Source: Sphingomonadales bacterium (lineage in GTDB: Bacteria; Pseudomonadota; Alphaproteobacteria; Sphingomonadales; Sphingomonadaceae). Taken from it: a stretch of DNA of 50,439 nt. Position 1 is the first letter of the stretch. Each line of letters opens with the position of its first letter. Location of the stretch: the NCBI GenBank assembly GCA_025351405.1, contig JANXVZ010000012.1, positions 1-50,439 of the forward strand. The letters run 5' to 3'. Of the stretch, positions 33,155-41,629 are shown piece by piece. Below the pieces are notes generated by a model, which had not been told where the DNA came from, did not search any database, and saw only the letters and a list, made by a program, of their open reading frames with translations. The position numbers were made by a program, and so were the translations under genes.

Positions 33155-35127
33155 GCGTCGAGTGCCTCGGCATCGACAGCATCGGCGTGCGCCTGGATGA
33201 AGGCAAAACGATGTTCGGGGTTGCGCCCCATCAGCCGCTCGACGAGGTCGGCGACATCGGCGCGGCCGTCGACGCCCTCGGGCAAGGTGACCCGCAACAG
33301 CGTGCGCTTCTTCGGGTCCATCGTTGTTTCGCGAAGCTGTTGTGGCGCCATTTCGCCAAGGCCCTTAAAGCGGCCGGTCTCGATCTTGGTCTTGCCGGCG
33401 AAAAGCGTGCGCAGCAATTCTTCGCGATGGGCGTCGTCGCGGGCATAGGCGACGGTGCCCCCGGCAGCGAGCCGGTACAGGGGCGGTTGCGCGACATACA
33501 GCCGACCGTCGCGGACCAGGCCGGGCATTTCACGGAAAAAGAAGGTCATCAGCAGCGTCGCGATATGGGCACCATCGACATCGGCATCGGTCATGATGAC
33601 GATGCGTTCGTATCGCAGGTTTTCGGGGGAATAATTGCCGCGGGTGCCGCACCCGAGTGCCTGGATGATGTCGGCGACCTCGTTGTTGGCGCCGATCTTG
33701 GCGGCGTTGGCGGAGGCGACGTTGAGGATCTTGCCGCGGATCGGCAGGATCGCCTGGGTGTTGCGGTCGCGGGCGTGTTTTGCCGAGCCACCCGCCGAAT
33801 CACCTTCGACGATGAACAGCTCCGTGCCGGCCGAATCGTTGCGCGCGCAATCGGTCAGCTTGCCCGGCAACCGCAGGTTGCGCTTGGAGGTTGCGGTCTT
33901 GCGCTTGACCAGCAGCTCGGCGCGGCGGCGCAGCCGGTCCTCCATGCGCTCGGTCACAAACGCCAGCAACGCCTTGCCGCGCTCCCCCGATGCGGTCAGC
34001 CAATGGTCGAAATGGTCCTTGATGGCGTTTTCGACCAGCCGTGTCGCTTCGGGCGAGGTCAGGCGATCCTTGGTCTGGCTCTGGAATTGCGGGTCGCGCA
34101 GGAACAGCGACAGCATCAGTTCGGCGCCGGAAAAGACATCTTCGCCAGACAGTTCGGCAGCCTTCTTGTTGCCGGTCAGCGCCGCATAGCCCCGCAGGCC
34201 GCGGGTCAGGGCCGTTCGCAGCCCCGCCTCATGCGTGCCACCATCCGGCGTCGGGATGGTATTGCAGTAAAAGCTGGCAGAACCTTCGCCATAGGCCGGC
34301 CAGGCGCAGGCCCATTCGACCGCACCCTTGCCCTCGGCAAGGTCGGCCCGGCCAAAAAACAGGTCCGGCGTTACCAGCTCGCGGTCGGCGAGGCGTTCGC
34401 GAAGGTGGTCGGATAGTCCGCCGGGGAACTGGAAGGTCGCGGATTCAGGCGTGTCGCCGTCAAGCAGCGCCGCCGCGCCTTTCCAGCGGATTTCGACGCC
34501 GCCGAACAGGTAGGCCTTGGATCGCGCCAGCCGATACAGCCGCGAAGCCCTGAATTTGGCTTCCGGCCCGAAAATATCGCTATCCGGCAAGAAGCGGATG
34601 GTGGTGCCGCGCCGGTTCGGCACCGCGCCCATCTTCTCAAGGCCTGTCGTTGGCGCGCCGCGCGAAAACCCCTGGCGGAACAACTCGCGGTTGCGCGCCA
34701 CCTCGACCGTCATCACCGATGACAGCGCGTTGACGACGGAAATGCCAACGCCGTGCAGTCCGCCCGACGTCGCATAGGCCTTGCCGCTGAATTTTCCGCC
34801 GGAATGCAGCATGGTCATGATGACCTCGAGCGCGGACTTGTCCGGAAAACGCGGGTGCGGGTCGATGGGGATACCACGGCCATTGTCCGAAATGCTCAGC
34901 GAGCCATCGGCTTCAAGGGTCACTTCGATGCGGGTGGCATGGCCCGCCACCGCTTCGTCCATGCTGTTGTCGAGCACTTCAGCGGCCAGATGGTGCAGGG
35001 CGCGCTCATCGGTGCCGCCGATGTACATGCCCGGCCGCCGCCGGACAGGCTCCAGTCCTTCGAGCACCTCGATATGGCTGGCATCATAGTCGCTGGAGGC
35101 CGCCGTCGCGGCGAACAAATCGCTCAT
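33151..35127 (-). CDS. parE: DNA topoisomerase IV subunit B
   Basis: The 658-residue product is a complete ParE: N-terminal GHKL ATPase (HIEVLEGLEPVRRRPGMYIGG; AEVLDNSMDEAV; ISDNGRGIPID), transducer domain, and TOPRIM domain with TELFIVEGDSAGGSAK and the metal-binding VIMTDADVDGAHI. With ParC it decatenates daughter chromosomes. ATG 35127 (MSDLFAA) was chosen over the upstream ATG because the N terminus fits and GGTGGC stands before it. ParC is not in the window. It converges with the DUF2339 gene with overlapping stops. Confidence 0.95.
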   Translation of the reverse strand: MSDLFAATAASSDYDASHIEVLEGLEPVRRRPGMYIGGTDERALHHLAAEVLDNSMDEAVAGHATRIEVTLEADGSLSISDNGRGIPIDPHPRFPDKSALEVIMTMLHSGGKFSGKAYATSGGLHGVGISVVNALSSVMTVEVARNRELFRQGFSRGAPTTGLEKMGAVPNRRGTTIRFLPDSDIFGPEAKFRASRLYRLARSKAYLFGGVEIRWKGAAALLDGDTPESATFQFPGGLSDHLRERLADRELVTPDLFFGRADLAEGKGAVEWACAWPAYGEGSASFYCNTIPTPDGGTHEAGLRTALTRGLRGYAALTGNKKAAELSGEDVFSGAELMLSLFLRDPQFQSQTKDRLTSPEATRLVENAIKDHFDHWLTASGERGKALLAFVTERMEDRLRRRAELLVKRKTATSKRNLRLPGKLTDCARNDSAGTELFIVEGDSAGGSAKHARDRNTQAILPIRGKILNVASANAAKIGANNEVADIIQALGCGTRGNYSPENLRYERIVIMTDADVDGAHIATLLMTFFFREMPGLVRDGRLYVAQPPLYRLAAGGTVAYARDDAHREELLRTLFAGKTKIETGRFKGLGEMAPQQLRETTMDPKKRTLLRVTLPEGVDGRADVADLVERLMGRNPEHRFAFIQAHADAVDAEALDA

Positions 35128-35257
35128 GCAGCCACCATAGTCCGGCATTGTGCGGGAGGACAGAGGGAGAACGCTGGCGAAACAGCTACTGACGGGACGA
35201 TTTCATGACTCTTTGGAAAACTTTTGACGCGGACCCATTTTTAGCGTTGCAAATGCC

Positions 35258-35278
35258 TTTGTTGCAGTGCACAACAAT
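35258..35278 (+). promoter_or_regulatory. TGCA-palindrome element, copy A (before the candidate small RNA)
   Basis: TTTGTTGCAGTGCACAACAAT is a partial palindrome around TGCA-G-TGCA, followed six bases later by GGCCAAT. The same arrangement recurs before the TorF gene. A TTGCAG/AATATG pair 17 bp apart inside it could be a promoter. It resembles TGC/GCA-rich PhaR sites, which is inference. Confidence 0.45.
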
Positions 35279-35289
35279 CAGGCCAATAT

Positions 35290-35348
35290 GGCGATCCTCC
35301 CCAAGGATAAACTTCAGGGGCCGGTGGTTTTTCCGCCGGCCCTTTTTT
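35290..35348 (+). ncRNA. Candidate short small RNA with C-rich loop
   Basis: A stretch of about 50-60 nt between promoter-like element A and a strong terminator has no open frame of note. It contains a small hairpin ATCCT-CCCCA-AGGAT (35294-35308) that exposes CCTCCCC, complementary to Shine-Dalgarno sequences, and then the terminator stem. Alphaproteobacterial small RNAs often carry C-rich anti-Shine-Dalgarno loops (for instance the Rhodobacter CCUCCUCCC RNAs). The start is estimated from the -10-like AATATG. It could alternatively be a terminated leader or a decayed gene. The rest of the 440-bp gap between parE and torF holds the two promoter elements and nothing else I can name. Confidence 0.5.
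35318..35348 (+). terminator. Rho-independent terminator
   Basis: GGGCCGGTGG-TTTTT-CCGCCGGCCC forms a 10-bp stem with one G-T pair, followed by six T residues on the plus strand. No annotated gene ends here, since parE is read away from it, so it must end a non-coding or unrecognised transcript. Confidence 0.9.
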
Positions 35349-35452
35349 CATGGCCGGCACCGGATGCTGGACGTCTCTCCAGCGCAGGCGCCGCGCAGTG
35401 TGGCCGAATGTCCACAATCATCCGGGGAAACGTTGCGGTGCCGCACAATCTC

Positions 35453-35467
35453 TTGTGCAATGCACAA
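35453..35467 (+). promoter_or_regulatory. TGCA-palindrome element, copy B (before torF)
   Basis: TTGTGCA-A-TGCACAA is a perfect 15-base palindrome, preceded by CACAA-TCTC so that a third half-site is present, and followed five bases later by GGCCAAT. It lies 102 bp before the TorF ATG and repeats copy A at 35258. Confidence 0.55.
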
Positions 35468-35568
35468 AGGTCGGCCAATCTTGATGGCACATCCGGCATC
35501 AGACCGGCGCGAGCAGGACAGTCATCACAACAGCCCGGTCCCAAGGCCGGGTGCAAGGGAGGTTATCC

Positions 35569-36300
35569 ATGCGTGCCAAATTCCGTGCAGCAGCCATTGC
35601 TGCCGCACTTACCATCACCGCCGCCGCGCCCGTCGCTGCTCGCGCCGAAGATGCGCCTAAGGACTTTTTCAGCATCACCGGCGGTGCCAGCTTCGTTTCC
35701 GACTATCGTTTCCGCGGCGTCTCGCTGTCGAACACCGAAATCGCCGTGCAGCCGTACATCACCCTCAACACCGCTCCCGGCTTCTACGTCGGGCTCTGGG
35801 GATCCTCGATTGCCACTTACGGTGGCGCCAACACCGAAGTCGATGTGTTCGGCGGCTGGACCGGCACCACGGGCCCGGTTACCTCGACGATCGGCATCTA
35901 CAGCTATCTGTATCCAGGCGGCAGCGGCGTCGACTATTACGAAATCTACGGCAGCATCGCCAAGACCCTGGGCCCAGTCGGGCTGACCCTTGGCATCAAC
36001 TATGGCCCGAACCAGAAGAATCTCGTCAGCGACGATTTCTATATCTATGGCCTTGGCACCGTCGGCATTCCCAATACGCCGATCACGCTGAAGGGTTCGC
36101 TCGGTTATGAAGACGGGTCGGGCCCGCCGGCAGCCGGTTCTTCGGGGCGCAGCAAGGTCGACTACATGGTCGGCGCCGACATCAAATGGAAGGTGCTGAC
36201 GCTCGGCCTTCAGTATATCGGTAACGACGTCGACAAGAACTCGTTCAACCGCTCGAATACCAAGGGCCGGTTCGTCGTCAGCTTGACGGCAGGGTTCTAG
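35569..36300 (+). CDS. TorF-family putative porin
   Basis: The 243-residue product has a signal peptide (MRAKFRAAAIAAALTITAAAPVAARA) and the TorF pattern FSITGGASFVSDYRFRGVSLSNTEIAVQPYITL, followed by amphipathic beta strands and an outer-membrane-type final Phe (SLTAGF). TorF-like porins are often encoded near glnK/amtB or other nitrogen genes in alphaproteobacteria; here glnA-glnB converge on it. AGGGAGG is an excellent ribosome site. A hairpin (CCCGG...CCGGG) lies in the leader at about 35534-35551. Which solute passes is unknown. Confidence 0.88.
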   Translation: MRAKFRAAAIAAALTITAAAPVAARAEDAPKDFFSITGGASFVSDYRFRGVSLSNTEIAVQPYITLNTAPGFYVGLWGSSIATYGGANTEVDVFGGWTGTTGPVTSTIGIYSYLYPGGSGVDYYEIYGSIAKTLGPVGLTLGINYGPNQKNLVSDDFYIYGLGTVGIPNTPITLKGSLGYEDGSGPPAAGSSGRSKVDYMVGADIKWKVLTLGLQYIGNDVDKNSFNRSNTKGRFVVSLTAGF

Positions 36301-36315
36301 ACGCATCACGGCAGT

Positions 36316-36358
36316 GGCCCGGTCGGCAATTCGTTCGTCGCGAATTGCCGACCGGGCC
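36316..36358. terminator. 18-bp perfect hairpin after torF
   Basis: GGCCCGGTCGGCAATTCG and its exact complement, separated by TTCGTCG, form a very stable stem 16 bp after the TorF stop. It lacks a T tract and may act as an mRNA 3'-end stabiliser or bidirectional terminator. Confidence 0.6.
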
Positions 36359-36425
36359 CTGACGCGCACCAGCCCCGGCCAGCGAGGCTGCAGGGCATTT
36401 ACCGGGCGAACTCGACTGACGCGAA

Positions 36426-36450
36426 CGCGGGCTTTGCCTGCGTTTTTTTT
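36426..36450 (+). terminator. Rho-independent terminator, plus strand
   Basis: CGCGGGC-TTT-GCCTGCG (one wobble pair) is followed by eight T residues. It is the T-tract terminator for the torF transcript, behind the 18-bp hairpin. Confidence 0.85.
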
Positions 36451-36589
36451 ATGTGGTCATCTCTCGGCTTGCCGCGCTCGCGACAAACGAAACCCCGCCT
36501 GGGATGGACGGGGTGGGTATGGTGGTGATCGCGTGATGCAAGATACGCGGGCCGTGCGCGCGCCGGTCGGTCGGGCCCGGGGCGAATCC

Positions 36590-36637
36590 GGGCCGATTGC
36601 GGGGTGTTTGGTGTAGAACGACCCCCGCAATCGGCCC
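36590..36637 (-). terminator. 15-bp hairpin just after glnA
   Basis: GGGCCGATTGCGGGG and its exact complement flank an 18-nt loop and begin 7 bases after the glnA stop on the minus strand. There is no T tract. It probably ends or stabilises the glnBA mRNA. Between this hairpin and the torF terminator, CCCCG...CGGGG at about 36493-36513 is a weaker stem. Confidence 0.6.
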
Positions 36638-36643
36638 AGCCGC

Positions 36644-38056
36644 TTACGAGCTGTAATACATGTCGAATTCGACCGGCGCCGGGGTCATTTCCCAACGCTG
36701 AACGTCGTGCATCTTCAGTTCGATGTACGAATCGATCTGGTCGTCGGTGAACACGCCCCCCTTGGTGAAGACAGCGCGCGACTTGTCCAAAGCACCAAGT
36801 GCTTCGCGCAGCGACGCGCACACTGTCGGAACCTTCTTCAGCTCCTTTGGCGGCAGGTCATAAAGGTTCTTGTCCATCGGCGCGCCGGGGTGGATGCGGT
36901 TCTCGATGCCATCGAGGCCGGCCATCAAAAGCGCGGTGTAGCAGAGGTAGGGGTTGGCCATCGCATCCGGGAAACGCACTTCGACACGCTTGGCCTTGCC
37001 GCCGCTGCCATAGGGAATACGGCATGATGCCGATCGGTTGCGGCTCGAATAGGCGAGCAGCACGGGGGCTTCGAAACCCGGGACCAGGCGCTTGTAGCTG
37101 TTGGTCGATGGGTTGGTGAAGGCGTTGCAGGCCTTGGCGTGCTTGATGATACCGCCGATGAAGAACAGCGCGAGTTCCGACAGGCCGGCATAGCCGTCGC
37201 CGGCGAACAGCGGCGTCTTGCCGTTCCAGATCGACAGATGGGTGTGCATCCCTGAGCCATTGTCGTCCTTGATCGGCTTGGGCATGAAGGTCGCGGTCTT
37301 GCCATAGGCGTGGGCGACCTGGTGGACGACATATTTGTAGACTTGCATGCGGTCGGCCGTCGTCGTCAGCGTCCCATAGGTCAGGCCGAGTTCGTGCTGG
37401 GCGGCGGCGACTTCATGGTGGTGCTTGTCGCAAGGGAGCCCCATCTCGAGCATGGTCGAAACCATTTCGCCGCGAAGATCGACGGCGGAATCGACGGGCG
37501 CAACCGGGAAGTAACCGCCCTTGACGCGGGGGCGGTGGCCCATGTTGCCGACATCATAGACCTTGCCCGAATTGCCCGGCAATTCGATGTCGTCAAGGTG
37601 ATAGAAGCCTTCGCCATAGCCAAGGCCGAATCGCACGTCGTCGAAGACGAAGAATTCGGCTTCCGGCCCGATGTAGATGGTGTCGCCGATGCCGCTCGCC
37701 TTCAAATAGGCCTCGCCGCGCTTGGCGGTCGAGCGCGGATCGCGGCTGTAAAGCTGGCCGGTCGAAGGCTCGACGATGTCGCAGATGAGGATCAGCATCG
37801 GCGTCGCCGAAAACGGGTCGATATAGGTGGCGTCGAGATCGGGCATGAGGATCATGTCGCTCTCGTTGATCGCTTTCCACCCGTCGATCGACGAGCCGTC
37901 GAACATGAAGCCATCTGTCAGCATGTCTTCATCGACAACGCTCGCAACCATCGTCAGATGCTGCCACTTGCCCTTGGGATCGGTGAAACGCAGATCGACC
38001 CATTCGATCTCCTTTTCCTTGATCATCCCGAGGACGCCAGAAGCTTTCTTCGCCAT
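36644..38056 (-). CDS. glnA: Glutamine synthetase, type I
   Basis: The 470-residue product is a complete type I glutamine synthetase: beta-grasp N terminus ([21 protein letters not shown]), [12 protein letters not shown], the ATP region [29 protein letters not shown], and the adenylylation loop with Tyr near 399 ([10 protein letters not shown]). It condenses ammonia and glutamate with ATP and is switched off by GlnE-mediated adenylylation at that tyrosine. It is 36 bp downstream of glnB; the pair is the standard alphaproteobacterial glnBA operon, driven by the sigma-54 site at 38461-38476. A strong hairpin follows. Confidence 0.97.
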   Translation of the reverse strand: MAKKASGVLGMIKEKEIEWVDLRFTDPKGKWQHLTMVASVVDEDMLTDGFMFDGSSIDGWKAINESDMILMPDLDATYIDPFSATPMLILICDIVEPSTGQLYSRDPRSTAKRGEAYLKASGIGDTIYIGPEAEFFVFDDVRFGLGYGEGFYHLDDIELPGNSGKVYDVGNMGHRPRVKGGYFPVAPVDSAVDLRGEMVSTMLEMGLPCDKHHHEVAAAQHELGLTYGTLTTTADRMQVYKYVVHQVAHAYGKTATFMPKPIKDDNGSGMHTHLSIWNGKTPLFAGDGYAGLSELALFFIGGIIKHAKACNAFTNPSTNSYKRLVPGFEAPVLLAYSSRNRSASCRIPYGSGGKAKRVEVRFPDAMANPYLCYTALLMAGLDGIENRIHPGAPMDKNLYDLPPKELKKVPTVCASLREALGALDKSRAVFTKGGVFTDDQIDSYIELKMHDVQRWEMTPAPVEFDMYYSS

Positions 38057-38092
38057 TTTCGTCAGACCCTTTTCACGCGTTCGTGTTGAAAT

Positions 38093-38458
<366 letters not shown>

Positions 38459-38460
38459 CT

Positions 38461-38476
38461 AGCAATTGCCGTGCCA
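38461..38476 (-). promoter_or_regulatory. Sigma-54 promoter of glnBA
   Basis: On the minus strand TGGCACG-GCAA-TTGCT matches the -24/-12 consensus (TGGCACG-N4-TTGCW) at every specified base. It ends 30 bp before the glnB GTG. RpoN-dependent, NtrC-activated expression under nitrogen limitation is expected; I could not pick out clear NtrC boxes in the upstream 117 bp. Confidence 0.9.
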
Positions 38477-38593
38477 GCCGCAAGTTAGCACGGTTTTCCA
38501 GCGATGCGCGGCAAAATGGAGGCAAGACCCCACCAAATTGCCGCGGAAACCTGCCGAATTCCCCATCACCTGCCCGAAAATGGGGCAGCTTGC

Positions 38594-39370
38594 TCACACC
38601 GTCGTTGCGAAACCGCCGTCGACCGTGACCACGCTGCCGCACAGGAAGGCGCTGGCGCGCGACCCGAGGAACAAGGCCACGCCGCCCATGTCGTCACTGT
38701 CGCCCATGCGCTTCATCGGTGTGGCTGCAAGCGTGTGGCCGGCAATGTCGGCTGGTATGCCCATGGTCATCTTGGACGGAAAAAAGCCCGGTGCGATGGC
38801 ATTGACCGCGATATGTCGCCCGGCAAGATACTTGGCCATCATCCGCGTCATGTGCAGGACGCCGGCCTTCGACGCCGCATAGCTGTACGATTCGATGTCC
38901 GAAACATGGATGCCTTCGATCGACCCGATGTTGATGACCCGGGCGTTGTCATGCGCCGTCCCCGCGGCCTCGAGCAGCTTGACCAGCTTTTGGGTGAGGA
39001 AAAAGATCGACTTGACGTTGAGGTCCATCACCTTGTCCCAGCCGCTTTCCGGGAAATCGTCAAACGGCGCGCCCCAGCTCGCCCCGGCGTTGTTGAACAG
39101 GATGTCGACCTTGCTTTCACGCGCCGCCACCGCCGCTGCAAAGCGCTCGATCTCGGCCATCTTCGACAGGTCGGCGGGTATCGACACACACTCGCCGATC
39201 TTCGACAATTGCGCTGCCAGCCCATCGCAAACCGCGGCATTGCGCGCCGAAATGATGACCCGCGCGCCATTTTCGACATAGGCTCGGGCGATCATCTCGC
39301 CGATGCCGCGACTGCCGCCGGTGATGACGACAAGCTTGTCGCGTACGGAGAACAGGTCTTCGATCTTCAT
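38594..39370 (-). CDS. Short-chain dehydrogenase/reductase
   Basis: The 258-residue product is a classical SDR: cofactor motif TGGSRGIGEMIA, NNAGA (with LFNNAGASWG), catalytic serine in INIGSIEG, YxxxK as YSYAASKAG, and the usual NAIAPGFFPSKM and TVDGG ending. The charged residue after the first helix (ISARNAA) suggests NADP(H). The substrate is unknown. It follows the MFS transporter gene by 39 bp on the same strand, so uptake and oxidation of one compound is plausible. Its 3' end lies 118 bp from the sigma-54 site of glnBA. Confidence 0.9.
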   Translation of the reverse strand: MKIEDLFSVRDKLVVITGGSRGIGEMIARAYVENGARVIISARNAAVCDGLAAQLSKIGECVSIPADLSKMAEIERFAAAVAARESKVDILFNNAGASWGAPFDDFPESGWDKVMDLNVKSIFFLTQKLVKLLEAAGTAHDNARVINIGSIEGIHVSDIESYSYAASKAGVLHMTRMMAKYLAGRHIAVNAIAPGFFPSKMTMGIPADIAGHTLAATPMKRMGDSDDMGGVALFLGSRASAFLCGSVVTVDGGFATTV

Positions 39371-39409
39371 TGCGTTTCCTTGGGTAAAGCGGGGGTAAAA
39401 TGGCGTCCG

Positions 39410-41095
39410 CTAGATAATCTCGCCCGCCTCGCGGGCACGGGCAACCCGGCTGGCTTCCGCCATCGGCAGTTTGCGGTACACCAGGAACAGGCAGGTCAGC
39501 GTCAGCGGCGCCGCGACAAGCAGCGAAAGCACGCCAGTGGCGAGGCTGCCGCTGACCTTGGAGATGGCGCCGGTGAAATATGGCCCCAGGCCCAGCCCGA
39601 GCAGCGTCGTGCCGATGAAATAGGTGGCTGTGGCCGCACCGCGCATCCGCGGCAGCACCAGGTCCTGCGTCGTCGCGGCGGCGATGCCGACGTAGCAGCT
39701 GCCGAACAGCGCAATGGGGATATAGATCACCAGGTACCAGCCAAGGCTTTGCGTCGTGAACATGGCGACGAGGAACGGCGCCGGCACCAGTGTGGCCAGC
39801 GAGGCGACAAGGATGCGTCCCGATGGGTTGCTGCGCTTGGCATAGTCGGACAGCCAGCCGCCGATGACAACGCCGAGGAACCCGCCGGCGGCACCCCAGC
39901 CGCCAAGCAGCAGCGCCACCATTTCCTTCGATGCGTACCAGGGCAGCGGCGTTCCCGTCGCTGCCGACAATACCGCCATCGGCACGACGAAGGTGCGGAT
40001 GGCATAGGGCATCGCCCAGAAGGCGATCGAATAGCCGGCGAACGAAATGCTGCCGAAACCGACGATGGCCAGCAGGAAGGTCGGCGTGCCCCAGATCAGC
40101 GCAAAGGTCGGCGCGTCGCGTTCGCGCAGCGATTGCGCCCAGCTTGCGACGGCATAGCCGCCAAGGCAAAGGGCAATCCATTGCGGCTTGTCGCCCGTCA
40201 GCCCGATCAGGCCGACCGCCAATAGCGCAAAGGCCAGCGCGATGCCGATATTGCGCGCCAGCACCCGCGCGCCGAACGGCGCCAGATGCAGGAGGGTGAG
40301 CGGCGGGATGACGCTGCTGATATCCTCCCACAGCTTGCGCCCGGCGTTGGCAACACGCGGCGGCGGCGGCAGTCCTTCGGCACGGCCGCGGATCGGCTCC
40401 TTCAGGGTCGAAACCCACAGTGCCAGCAGGATCCCCGGCAGCCCGACCGCAAGGAATGCCGCCTGCCAGCCAACCAGACCGAGCGGCCCGCCGCCGGGGA
40501 AGCCGTGGTTCCAGGCTTTGACGACGATGGCGCCGATGAGCAGCGAGACGCCGCCGCCGAGGTACAGCCCGGCGGAATAGATCGCGAGTGCAGTGCCGCG
40601 CTTTTCACGCGGGAACCAGTCGGACAGCATCGAGAACGCCGATGGGCTGGCCGAAGCCTCGCCGATGCCGACGCCGACACGCGCCGTGCTCAATTGCAGG
40701 AAGCTGGTGGACAGGCCCGAAAGCGCCGTCATCACCGACCAGACGAACAGTCCAAGGCTGAGCAGGCGGACGCGAATCCAGTTATCGGCAAGCCGCCCGA
40801 GGGGGATGCCGAACAGCGAATAAAAGACGGCAAAGGCCGTGCCATAGAGGAAGCCGATCTGCGCATCATCGAGCTTGAGGTCGTGCTTGATGTCTTCGGC
40901 GAGGATCGACAGGATCTGGCGATCGACAAAGTTGAGTGCATAGACCAGCACCAGCACGCCGAGCACATATTTGGCATAGGCGCCGCCAACGGGCGGGGCG
41001 GCGGCCAGCAGATCGGCGGCGCGGGTGTCATCGGCCTTGCGGGCCAACGCGGCTGCATCATCATGCAGCGCCATCTGCACGTCGCTATCGGCCAT
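39410..41095 (-). CDS. MFS transporter, spinster-like
   Basis: The 561-residue product shows the spinster-type MFS start YVLGVLVLVYALNFVDRQILSILAEDIKHDL, motif A as GIPLGRLADNWIR, RVGVGIGEASASPSAFSMLSDWFPREKRGTALAIYSAG and about 12 membrane helices, with a longer central loop (EPIRGRAEGLPPPPRVANAG). Such transporters occur in sphingomonads beside SDR and acyl-CoA metabolism genes and may import organic acids or aromatic or steroid compounds; the substrate is unproven. The first 35 residues form a hydrophilic extension. Confidence 0.9.
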   Translation of the reverse strand: MADSDVQMALHDDAAALARKADDTRAADLLAAAPPVGGAYAKYVLGVLVLVYALNFVDRQILSILAEDIKHDLKLDDAQIGFLYGTAFAVFYSLFGIPLGRLADNWIRVRLLSLGLFVWSVMTALSGLSTSFLQLSTARVGVGIGEASASPSAFSMLSDWFPREKRGTALAIYSAGLYLGGGVSLLIGAIVVKAWNHGFPGGGPLGLVGWQAAFLAVGLPGILLALWVSTLKEPIRGRAEGLPPPPRVANAGRKLWEDISSVIPPLTLLHLAPFGARVLARNIGIALAFALLAVGLIGLTGDKPQWIALCLGGYAVASWAQSLRERDAPTFALIWGTPTFLLAIVGFGSISFAGYSIAFWAMPYAIRTFVVPMAVLSAATGTPLPWYASKEMVALLLGGWGAAGGFLGVVIGGWLSDYAKRSNPSGRILVASLATLVPAPFLVAMFTTQSLGWYLVIYIPIALFGSCYVGIAAATTQDLVLPRMRGAATATYFIGTTLLGLGLGPYFTGAISKVSGSLATGVLSLLVAAPLTLTCLFLVYRKLPMAEASRVARAREAGEII

Positions 41096-41212
41096 GCGCC
41101 CACTCCCCGATGCGGCTGATTTCCGCTTGTCGACAGGGGTAGCAGGCTGGCGGGAAGGTTAAAAGCCGCTCTTCAGGGGTGGCGGTTGGCAAAAATCCGG
41201 CGCAATCGCGGC

Positions 41213-41398
41213 TCAACGCTGCTCGACATGCGCGGTGGCGTGGAGCGCACCCGGCTGCCCGGCCCCGGCGGCAAGCGCAACGGTGGCGCCACAAGCGGCA
41301 ATGAGGAGCAACGGTCGGCGGTAAAGGTGAATCAAACCCCGTGTCCATGCGGCAATCCGCGATACGGTATTGGTGAGATTGGCTTCATAAGGATTCAT
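41213..41398 (-). CDS. Small single-span membrane protein
   Basis: The 61-residue product (MNPYEANLTNTVSRIAAWTRGLIHLYRRPLLLIAACG...) has a basic region and one hydrophobic segment (PLLLIAACGATVALAAGAG), so is likely membrane-anchored with a short periplasmic tail. ATG 41398 is preceded by GGTGG; a longer in-frame reading to 41464 is less likely. It lies between the MFS and LuxR genes on the same strand. No relatives recognised; it may be a false ORF. Confidence 0.45.
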   Translation of the reverse strand: MNPYEANLTNTVSRIAAWTRGLIHLYRRPLLLIAACGATVALAAGAGQPGALHATAHVEQR

Positions 41399-41629
41399 CG
41401 AAGATCCACCGCAGCTACCCTGCCCGGGGTTGATGACCGCGGCAGCAGGCGCAGAAGCGACCATACCGATGACTCCCCCGAGTCTGCCCTGTGGATAACA
41501 TTGCCTTCAAGCGATAGCTACCCGAAGCACGGCATTGTGACCGACATTTCATGCGCCCCGTCGATTCGCACGGGCCGAGCGAGCGCAACGGGAACGCCTG
41601 TGTATCAATATTGCGCCATTACAAGGTAT

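Noticed and set aside
35470-35500. Possible sigma-54 promoter before torF (TGGCAC near 35488)
   Set aside because: GG and GC elements are two bases too close (10 instead of 12 between), so it does not fit RpoN spacing.
38561-38585. CCCCAT...ATGGGG stem after the SDR gene as terminator
   Set aside because: Only six base pairs with a 13-nt loop and no T tract; too weak to list as a feature.
41465-41629. Search for a luxI-like gene or lux box beside the LuxR gene
   Set aside because: No frame with autoinducer-synthase pattern and no 20-bp dyad of the lux-box type was found.
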